This document shows, piece after piece, positions 9,585-18,878 of a DNA stretch of 64,000 nucleotides. The notes below the pieces were generated by a model that was not told the origin of the DNA, ran no database searches, and worked only from the letters and a program-made list of their open reading frames with translations. How positions within the stretch are numbered: position 1 is the first letter of the stretch; every line of letters starts with the position of its first letter. Made by a program: the position numbers and the translations under genes. Origin of the DNA: Parathalassolituus penaei (GTDB taxonomy: Bacteria; Pseudomonadota; Gammaproteobacteria; Pseudomonadales; Oceanobacteraceae); the NCBI RefSeq assembly GCF_026626885.1, contig NZ_JAPNOA010000020.1, forward strand, positions 123,651 to 187,650, in the 5' to 3' direction.

Positions 9585-10280
9585 TTATGGAGCCCAGAAA
9601 ATCCGGAGGCCGGCGCTGAAGAAATGGCGAATCGGCATTTCCTCGCGCTGATTGTTCCTGAGCGCCTGGCTGAGGGTGTCGAGCTTGTCGGCCCCGGTCA
9701 GGTGCAGAATACGTTCGTTACTGGCCAGCAAACGCTGTGGTGTCAGGGTCATACGCTGCCACGGAGCGCTGGTGGGTTGTACCCATTCGCAGTCCTGACG
9801 GCTGTCCCACACCCGTGGCAGTTCTTTTGAGCAGGGGAACAGTGACGCGGTATGACCGTCATTGCCCATGCCCAGCACCACCACGCTCAGTTGTGCTGGC
9901 AGCTGTTGCAGTTGTTCACGGCAACGGCCCAGTGCTTCGTCTTCCTGGCTGGCCGGGTTCCACAGCGGAATCCAGCGAGCTTTGGTTGCTTCGTTACGCA
10001 GCAAGTGTTGTTCCACCTTGCCCTGATTGCTGTCGGCATGTTCCGGCGGCAACCAGCGGTCGTCGGCCAGACTCACCAGGACATTTTCCCAGTCGAGTTT
10101 CTGCTGGCTGAGGGCCTTGAACATCGGCACCGGAGTGGAACCGCCGGACAGGATCAGACCGGCCTGACCGTTCAATTGCAGGTCCTGACGCAGACGCCCG
10201 GCAATGTGGTCGGCAAGCGCCTCGGCACATTGCTGGCGATCTTCAAAACGGTGCAGTGTGATGGCGGCTGGCAGTTCCAT
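9585..10280 (-). CDS. pgl: 6-phosphogluconolactonase
   Basis: The 231-residue protein is of the DevB/Pgl type related to glucosamine-6-phosphate isomerases. It shows LILSGGSTPVPMFKAL near the N-terminus, SLADDRWLPPEHADSN, and VVLGMGNDGHTASLFP, the three hallmark blocks. It hydrolyses 6-phosphogluconolactone to 6-phosphogluconate. ATG 10280 overlaps the zwf stop by one base (TGATG) with AGGAGG inside the zwf end, so translation is coupled to zwf. A longer frame upstream lies within zwf and is rejected. Confidence 0.95.
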   Translation of the reverse strand: MELPAAITLHRFEDRQQCAEALADHIAGRLRQDLQLNGQAGLILSGGSTPVPMFKALSQQKLDWENVLVSLADDRWLPPEHADSNQGKVEQHLLRNEATKARWIPLWNPASQEDEALGRCREQLQQLPAQLSVVVLGMGNDGHTASLFPCSKELPRVWDSRQDCEWVQPTSAPWQRMTLTPQRLLASNERILHLTGADKLDTLSQALRNNQREEMPIRHFFSAGLRIFWAP

Positions 10281-11743
10281 CAGAGGTCCTCCTGCCAGCA
10301 GTTGCCATCTTTCATGATCAGCAGGTCGGCACCTTTCGGGCCCCAGCTGCCAGCGGAATAACCTTGCGGGGCGCTGTCGTCCTGTTTCCACTGTTCGATC
10401 AGCTGGTCACACCAGTGCCAGGCGTGTTCGATTTCGTCACGACGCACGAACAGGTACTGGTTGCCACGTACCACTTCCAGCAACAGACGTTCGTAGGCAT
10501 CCGGGATACGGTTACGGCCAAAGTCGTTGGCGAAGTCGAGACGCAGACTGCCGGCGCGCAGGTTCATGGCCTGGCTGAGGTCCTGATCCTTGTTGAGGAT
10601 TTTCAGGGAAATCCCTTCTTCCGGCTGCAGACGGATGGTCAGACGGTTACGGGCCACCGAACGCTGGTTTTCATTAAAGATGTAGTAAGCGTGCGGTTTG
10701 AAGTGCACGGTAATCTGCGACAGCTTCTGTTTCATCCGTTTGCCGGTGCGCAGGTAAAACGGCACACCTGCCCAACGCCAGTTACGGATTTCGGCCTTGA
10801 TTGCCACGAAGGTTTCGGTGCTGCTGTTGGGGTTGGCACCTTCTTCATTCATATAACCCGGTACTGATTTGCCATCCACCACACCTTCGGTGTAACGGCC
10901 ACGGATCACGTGTTTGTCGGGGCCCACGGCCTTGACCGGTGCCAGTGCCTGCAGTACCCGCACCTTTTCGTTACGGATGGCGTCGGCGCTGAGGTCGAGT
11001 GGTGGTTCCATGGCGGTCAGGGTCAGCAGCTGCAACAGGTGGTTTTGCACCATGTCGCGCATCTGGCCAGCTTCGTCGAAGTAACCCCAGCGGCCTTCAA
11101 TACCGACTTTTTCAGCCACGGTGATTTCAATGTGGCTGATGTGGTCACAGTTCCACTGCGAGCCAAACAGCGGGTTGGCAAAACGCAGGGCAATCAGGTT
11201 CTGAACGGTTTCTTTGCCGAGGTAATGGTCGATCCGGTAGATCTGGGCTTCGGTGAAGTACTTGCCGACTTCATCGTTAATCGCCGCAGAGGATTCGTGG
11301 TTGTGACCCAGCGGCTTTTCCAGCACCACACGGCAGTTGCTGTTCAGACAGCCGGAGGCATGCAGGTTCTGGCTGATTGGGCCAAACAGGCTGGCGGCGG
11401 TGGCGTAATAGAAGACGCGGTCGTGATGTTTCTGCAGCAGCAGTTCGGCCAGCGGCACGTAACCCTTGGCATCGGTAAAACTGATGCACTGGTGGTCGAG
11501 ACGGGCGCTGAATGTTTCGATTTCTTGCGTTACCTGCTCTTTCTCCGGCACGTAACGCGCCAGATTCTCAAGGCTCTGGCTGATAAAGCTGTCACGGTTG
11601 CCGTCGCGGGAGACGCCAATAATACGGGATTGTGGATGTAACAAACCGGCACGGTCGAGCTGGTACAGGGCGGGCAGAAGCTTGCGTTGGGCCAGGTCTC
11701 CGCGGGCGCCAAAAATGATGATATCGCTGGCGTGGGAACTCAT
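10280..11743 (-). CDS. zwf: Glucose-6-phosphate 1-dehydrogenase
   Basis: The 487-residue protein has the normal length. The coenzyme site FGARGDLAQRK is at residues 11-21, the active-site motif RIDHYLGKE at 170-178, and EKPLGHNHESS precedes it. It oxidises glucose 6-phosphate to 6-phosphogluconolactone, reducing NAD(P). It is the first gene of zwf-pgl-eda (minus strand) and is divergent from the porin gene across a 749-bp control region. No hexR gene lies next to it, unlike in pseudomonads. Confidence 0.97.
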   Translation of the reverse strand: MSSHASDIIIFGARGDLAQRKLLPALYQLDRAGLLHPQSRIIGVSRDGNRDSFISQSLENLARYVPEKEQVTQEIETFSARLDHQCISFTDAKGYVPLAELLLQKHHDRVFYYATAASLFGPISQNLHASGCLNSNCRVVLEKPLGHNHESSAAINDEVGKYFTEAQIYRIDHYLGKETVQNLIALRFANPLFGSQWNCDHISHIEITVAEKVGIEGRWGYFDEAGQMRDMVQNHLLQLLTLTAMEPPLDLSADAIRNEKVRVLQALAPVKAVGPDKHVIRGRYTEGVVDGKSVPGYMNEEGANPNSSTETFVAIKAEIRNWRWAGVPFYLRTGKRMKQKLSQITVHFKPHAYYIFNENQRSVARNRLTIRLQPEEGISLKILNKDQDLSQAMNLRAGSLRLDFANDFGRNRIPDAYERLLLEVVRGNQYLFVRRDEIEHAWHWCDQLIEQWKQDDSAPQGYSAGSWGPKGADLLIMKDGNCWQEDL

Positions 11744-12492
11744 GGTGATGTCTCGTTGTTTGTAATTATTCAGAAATTGATCAGATGGTAGGCAGAGTTC
11801 GCTCGTTAATCAATCGTGATTTTGCTAAATTTACATAAATTTTATGCATCAACATACCTTCCTCCAATCGTTTGACTTGCATCGGGATGGCCATGATAAC
11901 GCCTTCCTGATGACGATGTGTGTTGTCATGAGGGTTTTTGACCGGCTTTTGGGCAAATACCGGAACAGTGCGTTGTCATTCGAAATGTTGTTAACCAACA
12001 AGAAATAATTGAAATATACGGTTAATAATTCAATTTTAAGCCATCTTTTTGGGTTTTTTACATCTTTAGTAGTGGGGTTGGGCAATAAATCAGCAGTTCT
12101 TCTGCAAACCTTTCAATCATTTCTGACGAACAATCCCGGATGAAAGGTTTCGTTACATTTTGTATGACTAAATTACTTCCATTGAGGCGGGTTTTTGGTA
12201 ATTTTCCTACATCCGCTACCGAACTGCGGCAACGATGAGAATAACAATAATCCTGGTATGAGCTGATCCACGCTTTACCTGGTTGCAGCGAGAGCAAAAC
12301 GTATTTCGTTCAATTGTTTCTGGAACGTCACGGCCAAAAGCCTGTGACCACGGCCTTTCTGCGCCTGTTTCCAGCCTTCATCGTGAAATGAACTGTGCAC
12401 CGGCCTGTTGACCGACGTGATGACTGACATCCCGGTATCAGGACTTTGCCAGATAACAATAAAAAACCACTAGACAGAAGAGCGATAACAAC
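11744..12492. promoter_or_regulatory. Divergent zwf/porin control region with long-spaced inverted repeat
   Basis: This 749-bp A+T-rich region has no convincing gene; two short minus-strand frames (11849-12085, 12058-12297) lack ribosome sites. It contains an exact 10-bp inverted repeat, AAACCTTTCA at 12106-12115 and TGAAAGGTTT at 12141-12150. The right half continues TGAAAGGTTTCGTTACA, closely matching the edd-upstream element. Spacing between half-sites (25 bp) differs from the edd palindrome (none), so the two may be bound differently. Confidence 0.55.
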
Positions 12493-13680
12493 ATGAAACG
12501 TCTGACCATGTCTCCAAAGATTCTCGCCTGTGCCATTTCCGCCGTGGCTGCCATGCCAGTATTTGCTGAGCCATCCACTCCGGATCTGGACTTCTACGGT
12601 TACTACCGCACCAACGTGGGTACTTCCAACGAGGGCGGCGACCAGATGTGCTACAAGGCTGCTGGTGCTCGCGCCAAATACCGTCTGGGTAACGAATGTG
12701 ACAACTACTACGAAGCCGGTGTGAAAGGTGAGCTGTTCAACCAGAACGGCCGTACTTTCCGCGTGCAGACCATGCTGGGTGGTTCTGATACCAGCGAAAG
12801 CGGTATCGGCCTGATTCAGGCGGCTGTTATGGGCGACAACGTGATTGATGCCCTGCCAGGTGCCACTCTGTGGGCCGGTAAGCTGTACTACCAGCGTCAT
12901 GCCGTTGCCATGAACGACTTCTTCTACTGGAACGCTTCCGGTAACGCTGGCGCCGGTATCGAAAAAATCTCTCTGGGTAGCGATGCCAAACTGGCCGTCG
13001 CCTGGATCGAGAACAACTCTGGTGCAGCCGGTGATGTTCACAACAACAACATCGACGTTCGTGTTTCCAACATCGGTATCGCTGGTGGTGCTCTGGAAGT
13101 AGGTGCTACCTACGCGGCTCCTAACCTGACTGATGATCAGGAAGCCATGGGTGTTGCCGATAACAACGGTTCCCTGATCTCTCTGGAATACGGCTTTGCC
13201 GGTAACACCGACGACGCCTACAACAAGGTGGTTCTGCAGTTCGGTAACGACGGTATGGCTGGCAGCACCGGTGTGAACGACAACACCATGGAAGGCAGCA
13301 GCGTGCGTGCTATCGCCTTCGGTCTGGTTGATATCGCTGACAACCTGGAATCTGAATACAACGTGCTGTTCGACAAGGTTGAAGATGCCGCTGGTAACAC
13401 CACCACCTGGACTTCTGTGGGTGTGCGTCCGGTAATGCACTGGAACGACGTAGCGTCTACCGCTCTGGAAATCGGCCACGATTCCGTTACTTCCGACACT
13501 ATCGCTGACAACAAGCTGACCAAGATCACCCTGGCTCAACAGTGGGCTGCTGGTGACGGTTACTGGGCTCGTCCACTGGTTCGTGCCTACGTGACTCACG
13601 CCAAGGGCGGTCAGATTGCTCTGGGTAACGGTAACACCGCTGGCACCAGCCTGGGTGTTCAGGCTGAAGTCTGGTGGTAA
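12493..13680 (+). CDS. LamB-type carbohydrate porin of the glucose locus
   Basis: The 395-residue outer-membrane protein has a signal peptide ending at Ala25 (AMPVFA). The maltoporin N-terminal pattern is clear: DFYGYYRTNVG, a disulfide pair region with QMCYKAAGARAKYRLGNECDNYYE, then LPGATLWAGKLYYQRHAVAMNDFFYWNASG. It ends in aromatic WW, as outer-membrane barrels usually do. It is shorter than enterobacterial LamB (about 420 mature residues), so some external loops are reduced. Placement between zwf and the GltR/GtrS-gts genes suggests glucose or general sugar uptake, like OprB in Pseudomonas, although the fold is LamB. Its substrate is inferred from context only. Confidence 0.88.
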   Translation: MKRLTMSPKILACAISAVAAMPVFAEPSTPDLDFYGYYRTNVGTSNEGGDQMCYKAAGARAKYRLGNECDNYYEAGVKGELFNQNGRTFRVQTMLGGSDTSESGIGLIQAAVMGDNVIDALPGATLWAGKLYYQRHAVAMNDFFYWNASGNAGAGIEKISLGSDAKLAVAWIENNSGAAGDVHNNNIDVRVSNIGIAGGALEVGATYAAPNLTDDQEAMGVADNNGSLISLEYGFAGNTDDAYNKVVLQFGNDGMAGSTGVNDNTMEGSSVRAIAFGLVDIADNLESEYNVLFDKVEDAAGNTTTWTSVGVRPVMHWNDVASTALEIGHDSVTSDTIADNKLTKITLAQQWAAGDGYWARPLVRAYVTHAKGGQIALGNGNTAGTSLGVQAEVWW

Positions 13681-13810
13681 GTCATTGATATCCGCCGCCT
13701 GAACAGGGCGGTGGATATTTCCCCGCGTTGCTGTGTATCCGTGTAGTGCTCGCTCAGATTGGTCACCTGGGTCGCGGGTCCACTCCAACACTCTCTGGCT
13801 CAGAGAGGCC

Positions 13811-13849
13811 GTCAGCCTGCTTATCCTTCGGCAGGCTGACTTCTTTTTC
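13811..13849 (+). terminator. Rho-independent terminator of the porin gene
   Basis: GTCAGCCTGC and GCAGGCTGAC form a 10-bp stem with a 10-nt loop, followed by TTCTTTTT. It lies 130 bp after the porin stop. The 385 bp from 13850 to the response regulator at 14235 show no gene and presumably carry its promoter. Confidence 0.88.
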
Positions 13850-14234
13850 CATCCGGCAGGTTGCTCGTGCCCGCCGGAATTCCCCTTGTAGTGGTGGAGA
13901 CGCATCATGGTATGGCCTACCTGTCCGCGTCCGGTCAAGGCCCGGGTCGCGGCAATCACTGTAAACCAGTGGTCACCTTGTAATAACAATTCAGCAGCGC
14001 CTTCGCTGTTTCAGGAACCGGTGTCCAGCCTCTCCCGTATGCAGCCGTTAGCCGGTTGGTGTGGTGCCAGTGGGCGTCAGAATCGCAGCCGCAGCTGACA
14101 GGTGTGAGCAGGCGTGAATAAAGCGGGTATCCAGGGGGGATATCAGGGTTGCAAGTCGGAACTGCCTCGCTATCGTTTCTTATGTCAGGAGTTATCTTTA
14201 AACTCCGGCTCTGGCAAATCTGACAGGTACTGAT

Positions 14235-14972
14235 ATGACTCCGGTAAAACCCTTGTTTGTAGTGGACGACGATGAAGGCATTCGCTCGCTGCTGCAGGCG
14301 TATCTGGAACAGCAGGGTTTTGTTGTCACCAGCTTTCCTGACGGTGAGTCGTTTGTAGAGCATTTGCGTTTGCATCCGGAACCGCAGATGGTGATTCTGG
14401 ATGTGATGTTGCCCGGTATCGACGGCTTTGAAGTGGTGCGTCAGGTGCGCGGTTTTTCGCGAGTGCCAATCATCATGCTGACCGCCAACGCTGAAGAAAC
14501 CGATCGTATTGTGGGCCTCGAAATGGGTGCCGACGATTATCTGGAAAAACCCTTCAACCCGCGTGAACTGCTGGCCCGCATCAAGGCCATTCGCCGTCGC
14601 ACCGAAGTGCAGGCCGCCCCGGCCAATAACGATGTGGAACGTTATCGCCGGTTTGAAGGCTTCTGCCTCGATACCCTCAGCCGTAATCTGCGCGGCCCGG
14701 ACGGTGAGGATATTCCGCTGTCGGGAACCGATTTCCAGTTGCTCACCATGCTGCTCGACAGCTGTGGTGAAGTATTAAGCCGTGAAGCCATTGCCGGTAT
14801 TACCCGTGGTCGCGACAACCTGCCGATGGACCGTTTTATCGATGTGCAGATCAGCCGTCTGCGCAGCCGTCTGGGTGACGACGCCAAGGCGCCAACCCTG
14901 ATCAAGACCGTGCGTGGCAAGGGTTACGTATTCACCGCCCAGGTGTCTGGCAGTGCCAACGCCAGTGTCTGA
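14235..14972 (+). CDS. gltR: OmpR-family response regulator, GltR-like
   Basis: The 245-residue protein has a receiver domain (1-125) with the acidic pair in FVVDDDEG, phospho-acceptor Asp in VILDVMLPG, Thr in IIMLTANA, and Lys in LEKPFNPREL. A winged-helix output domain follows (about 135-240; ISRLRSRLGDDA, TVRGKGYVF). In Pseudomonas the GltR/GtrS pair sits next to edd-glk and controls glucose porin and ABC transporter genes. Here the pair lies between the porin and the ABC genes, which supports the same role; the symbol is assigned by that analogy. It overlaps the kinase gene by 8 bp. Confidence 0.85.
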   Translation: MTPVKPLFVVDDDEGIRSLLQAYLEQQGFVVTSFPDGESFVEHLRLHPEPQMVILDVMLPGIDGFEVVRQVRGFSRVPIIMLTANAEETDRIVGLEMGADDYLEKPFNPRELLARIKAIRRRTEVQAAPANNDVERYRRFEGFCLDTLSRNLRGPDGEDIPLSGTDFQLLTMLLDSCGEVLSREAIAGITRGRDNLPMDRFIDVQISRLRSRLGDDAKAPTLIKTVRGKGYVFTAQVSGSANASV

Positions 14973-16419
14973 AGCCGGTACGGAGGGTTTGAAAGGATTA
15001 CGGCATCTGTCGTTATCGACCCGCTTCCTGTTGTTGCTGGCGATCGGTATTGTGACTGCCCAGCTGATCTCCAGCGCTATCTGGTATGCCCAGTGGCGCA
15101 GTGATACCGATAACACCGTACGCGACATGTCGGAGCACATGGCGTACCGGATCGCCTCCACCGCCTCATTTTTTACCTCGTTACCCAATACCTATCGCCA
15201 TGTGGTGCTCGACCAGCTGCGCGATATGGGCGGCACCCGCTTTTTTGTGTCGCTCAACCGTGAGCGGATTCTGGTGAACGATCTCAACGATTCCCATCGC
15301 AAGAGCATTGTGGTCAACAGCGTGCGCCAGGTGTTGCAGGAACAGCTGGGGATAAAAGACGAAGCCACCATCGAGTTTTCCCGCGCCGAAGACCTGCACG
15401 TTCTTAACAACGAAACCCGTTTGCTTGATCTGCCGGACAACTGGGGCGCCTCAAGCCTGCTCTACAAACCGCTGGATGCACCAATTCTGGTGGTGCAAAT
15501 CCGCATTGCGGATAACCAGTGGTTGTATCTGGCCAGCCTGATGCCAGACCCGATGTTTCTCGATGGCCAGTCGCCGCTGAGTCTGGAGCGAATGTTCTCG
15601 CTACTGGTATCGCTGGTGGTGGTGCTGTTGCTGGGTTTCCTGTTTGTGCGCTCATTAACCCGGCCATTACGCCAGCTCACCACCGCGATGGAGCAGTTTG
15701 GTCGCGGTGAAAGTGTGCGCTTGCCGGAAACCGGCAGCAAGGAACTGGTGGCCACAGCACGGGCGGTGAACGATATGCAGGAGCGTATCCAGCGGTATCT
15801 GGATGATCGCCAGCGTTTGTTTGCCTCGATTTCCCACGACCTCAAAACCCCGATTACCCGTCTGCGCCTGCGTGCCGAATTGTTGCAGCGCGAAGAAGTA
15901 CGGGAAGCCTTCCGTGAAGATCTCGAAGACCTCGAAATCATGGTGAAAGCCTCACTGCAGTGCGTTAAAGACACCGATATTCACGAAACCCCGGTGGAAG
16001 TGGATATTGGCCGATTGTTACGAACCCTGCAGGAAGGTGCCGATTTGTGCGGCGGGACATTACAGCTGCCGGATGACCTGCGCTGCAGTTACCGTGGCAA
16101 ACCGCTGGCGCTCAAACGCTGTATCGGCAACCTCATCGACAACGCCATTTATTACGGCCAGCGTGCCGAACTGAGTGTGCAGGACAGTGCCCATACCCTG
16201 ACGCTGGTTATCCGCGATTTTGGCCCCGGTATTCCCGCCGACAAGATTGATCGCGCCTTTGAGCCTTACACCCGTCTGGGAGCCCATACCGGACTGCAGC
16301 CAGGTCATGGCCTTGGTCTGTCGATTGCTCGCAACATTGCCCGCGCCCACGGCGGTGAAATCACCCTCAGTAACCACCCGGACGGTGGTCTGGTCGCACG
16401 CCTGGTGTTGCCGCGCTGA
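14965..16419 (+). CDS. gtrS: Sensor histidine kinase, GtrS/GltS-like
   Basis: The kinase has about 484 residues: TM1 (STRFLLLLAIGIVTAQLIS), a periplasmic domain of about 150 residues, TM2 (LLVSLVVVLLLGFLFV), and a HAMP linker. HisKA follows with SISHDLKTPITRLR, then an HATPase_c domain with IGNLIDNAI, DFGPGIP and GHGLGLSIARN. A GTG start at 14965 overlaps the response regulator stop; no in-frame ATG follows soon and the ribosome site is weak, so the start is uncertain by several codons. Pseudomonas GtrS senses ED intermediates such as 2-ketogluconate and 6-phosphogluconate; whether this one does is an inference from context. Confidence 0.85.
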   Translation: MSEAGTEGLKGLRHLSLSTRFLLLLAIGIVTAQLISSAIWYAQWRSDTDNTVRDMSEHMAYRIASTASFFTSLPNTYRHVVLDQLRDMGGTRFFVSLNRERILVNDLNDSHRKSIVVNSVRQVLQEQLGIKDEATIEFSRAEDLHVLNNETRLLDLPDNWGASSLLYKPLDAPILVVQIRIADNQWLYLASLMPDPMFLDGQSPLSLERMFSLLVSLVVVLLLGFLFVRSLTRPLRQLTTAMEQFGRGESVRLPETGSKELVATARAVNDMQERIQRYLDDRQRLFASISHDLKTPITRLRLRAELLQREEVREAFREDLEDLEIMVKASLQCVKDTDIHETPVEVDIGRLLRTLQEGADLCGGTLQLPDDLRCSYRGKPLALKRCIGNLIDNAIYYGQRAELSVQDSAHTLTLVIRDFGPGIPADKIDRAFEPYTRLGAHTGLQPGHGLGLSIARNIARAHGGEITLSNHPDGGLVARLVLPR

Positions 16420-16585
16420 TTCCGCCGTTCTGTGCCAGACTCTCTGTTCTGAGGACGGGATGCTGTAACACTTTGAAAGGTTTCCATGGGCAGTCTTACT
16501 TTCTGGCACCTCGTCCTTTGGTAACGTGTAATGACGGTCTGCAAGCACAGACCGCCAAGATCACAATAATAAAAGGTTCGAATCC
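16420..16585 (+). promoter_or_regulatory. Control region upstream of the glucose ABC transporter
   Basis: The spacer holds TGAAAGGTTT at 16474-16483, identical to the half-site between zwf and the porin gene, with TGTAACA just before it (16463-16469). A ribosome site AAAAGG precedes the binding-protein gene. No gene is seen. It probably contains the gts promoter and an operator shared with the other ED genes. Confidence 0.5.
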
Positions 16586-17845
16586 ATGAACAGAATCAAA
16601 GCCCTGGCGGGTGCCATTTCCCTCGCTCTGTCTGCCTCGTTTGTACAGGCTGGTGAAGTTGAGGTTCTCCACTACATGACTTCTTCCGGCGAAGCAGCCG
16701 CAGTCAACGTTCTGAAACAGGAACTGGAAAAAGAAGGTCATACCTGGAAAGATTTTGCGGTTGCCGGTGGTGGCGGTGAAACAGCAATGACTGTTCTGAA
16801 ATCCCGTGCTGTGTCCGGTAATCCTCCGGCAGCTGCCCAGATCAAGGGCCTGGATATTCAGGAATGGGGCGAGATGGGTTTCCTGACCAATCTCGACAAG
16901 GTTGCTGCGGCTGGTCATTGGGACAACCTGCTGCCACCTGTGGTCAGCAACATCATGAAATACGAAGACCACTACGTAGCGGTTCCGGTGAACGTTCACC
17001 GTGTGAACTGGCTGTGGGCCAACCCGGCGGTATTCAAACAAGCCGGTGTTGAAGTTCCGACCACCTGGAACGACTTCTTTACCGCCGCTGAAGCACTGAA
17101 AGCCAAGGGTATTATCCCGCTGGCGCACGGTGGTCAGCCATGGCAGGACGCAACCCTGTTCGAAGCCGTAGCGCTGGGCGTGGGTGGTTCCGAATTCTAT
17201 CGCAAGGCATTTGTTGAGCATGACGCAGCCACTCTGGGCGGCGATACCATGGTCAAGGTGCTGGAAACCTTCAAGAAAACCCGTGACTACATCGATGCGG
17301 ATGCACCGGGCCGTGACTGGAACATCGCCACGTCCATGGTGATCAACGGCAAGGCTGCGATGCAGATCATGGGTGACTGGGCCAAGGGTGAATTCACTGC
17401 CGCTGGCAAAAAAGCCGGTGTGGATTATGTCTGTGTGGCGGCTCCGGATACCGCTTCCGGTTTCACCTTCAACATCGACAGTTTTGTGATGTTTGATCTG
17501 TTCGACCAGGGCTCCGACAGCTCGGTAAAAGCCCAGGCGGACCTCGCACGTCTGATCATGGAACCAACCTTCCAGACCGCGTTTAACCTCAACAAAGGTT
17601 CTATCCCGGTACGTCAGGACATTGACCGTGCACCATTCGACAGCTGTGCAACCAGCTCCATGGACTCGTTCAAGGCCAGTGCTGACAGCAACAACCTGGT
17701 ACCAAGCTTTGCCCACGGCATGGCCACTACCTCCCGTGTTCAGGGCGCCATCTTCGACGTGGTGACCAACTTCTACAACAGCAAGGACCAGAGCGCCAAA
17801 GCCGCAGCCGACAAACTGGCTCGCGCGGTTAAAGCCTCTATCTGA
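16586..17845 (+). CDS. gtsA: Glucose-type ABC transporter, periplasmic binding protein
   Basis: The 419-residue protein has a Sec signal peptide (ASFVQA, cleaved after about residue 22) and is a family 1 sugar-binding protein. The mature start [20 protein letters not shown], and the later [18 protein letters not shown] and [12 protein letters not shown] segments, match glucose/mannose-binding proteins of the Pseudomonas GtsA / Thermus type. It delivers glucose to GtsBC. It starts a gtsABCD operon, 79 bp before gtsB, a common spacing when the binding protein is made in excess. Glucose as ligand follows from family likeness and from the ED genes alongside. Confidence 0.9.
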   Translation: MNRIKALAGAISLALSASFVQAGEVEVLHYMTSSGEAAAVNVLKQELEKEGHTWKDFAVAGGGGETAMTVLKSRAVSGNPPAAAQIKGLDIQEWGEMGFLTNLDKVAAAGHWDNLLPPVVSNIMKYEDHYVAVPVNVHRVNWLWANPAVFKQAGVEVPTTWNDFFTAAEALKAKGIIPLAHGGQPWQDATLFEAVALGVGGSEFYRKAFVEHDAATLGGDTMVKVLETFKKTRDYIDADAPGRDWNIATSMVINGKAAMQIMGDWAKGEFTAAGKKAGVDYVCVAAPDTASGFTFNIDSFVMFDLFDQGSDSSVKAQADLARLIMEPTFQTAFNLNKGSIPVRQDIDRAPFDSCATSSMDSFKASADSNNLVPSFAHGMATTSRVQGAIFDVVTNFYNSKDQSAKAAADKLARAVKASI

Positions 17846-17924
17846 TCCCTAAAACGCCAGCCTTCCTGACATACCCGGCAACGGGTGTGGCGGGGACGGC
17901 TGTGCCTGAATCCAGGTAATTCGC

Positions 17925-18878
17925 ATGAATCACTCACACTCAACCCTGAGCCGCAGCCCGGCCAGCAGCGGTTCGACCAAGACGTCTGCACGTCAGGGTG
18001 GGCTGTCCGGCTGGTTGGCTGCGCAGCTGCCAAAACTGGTGATGGCACCAACCTTCGTCATCATTTTTGTGTGTATCTACGGTTATATCGGCTGGACCTT
18101 TCTGTTGTCCCTGACCGGTTCCCGCATCCTGCCGGTGTGGAAGTTTGTTGGTTTCCAGCAATACGAAAAGCTGTTCGAAAACGAACGCTGGATGGTATCG
18201 CTGCAAAACCTGGTGATTTTTGCGGTGCTGTTTATTGCCCTCTGTCTGCTGATCGGCATGGTGCTGGCGATCCTGCTGGACCAGAAAATCCGTGGTGAAG
18301 GCTTTATTCGCAGTATTTACCTGTACCCGATGGCGATCTCTTTTATTGTTACCGGTACCGCCTGGAAGTGGCTGCTGAACCCGAGTCTGGGTCTGGAAAA
18401 ACTCATGCACGACTGGGGTTTTGAAAGCTTCACCTTCGACTGGCTGGTGAACCCCGACATGGTGGTTTACACCCTCGTCATCGCCGCCGTATGGCAGTCG
18501 TCCGGCTTTGTGATGGCGCTGTTTATTGCCGGCCTGCGCGGTGTGGATGATGAAATGATCAAGGCCGCCCGTCTCGACGGTGCCAGCCTGCCCACCATTT
18601 ACCGTCGTATTGTGCTGCCAAGCCTGAAGCCGGTGTTCTTCAGCTGTGTGGTGATTCTGGCGCACATTGCGATCAAGAGTTTCGACCTGGTTGCCGCCCT
18701 CACCGGTGGTGGTCCTGGTTATGCCTCTGACCTGCCAGCCAACTTCATGTATGCCCACGCCTTTACCCGTGGCCAGATGGGCCTGGGTGCGGCATCCGCC
18801 ATGGTGATGCTGGGTGGTGTGCTGGCGATCCTGATTCCTTACCTGTATTCCGAACTGCGAGGCAAGCGTCATGGTTGA
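17925..18878 (+). CDS. gtsB: Glucose-type ABC transporter permease 1
   Basis: The 317-residue MalF-type permease has about six transmembrane helices and a soluble N-terminal stretch of some 35 residues. The EAA loop that docks on the ATPase reads AARLDGASLPTIYRRIVLPSLKPVFFS. Its last 8 bp overlap gtsC, indicating translational coupling. It forms the membrane channel with GtsC. Pairing with GtsA and GtsD is by operon position. Confidence 0.93.
   Translation: MNHSHSTLSRSPASSGSTKTSARQGGLSGWLAAQLPKLVMAPTFVIIFVCIYGYIGWTFLLSLTGSRILPVWKFVGFQQYEKLFENERWMVSLQNLVIFAVLFIALCLLIGMVLAILLDQKIRGEGFIRSIYLYPMAISFIVTGTAWKWLLNPSLGLEKLMHDWGFESFTFDWLVNPDMVVYTLVIAAVWQSSGFVMALFIAGLRGVDDEMIKAARLDGASLPTIYRRIVLPSLKPVFFSCVVILAHIAIKSFDLVAALTGGGPGYASDLPANFMYAHAFTRGQMGLGAASAMVMLGGVLAILIPYLYSELRGKRHG

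Noticed and set aside
11849..12297. Two small minus-strand frames between zwf and the porin gene
   Set aside because: No ribosome site, odd composition and overlap with the inverted repeat; more likely control DNA.
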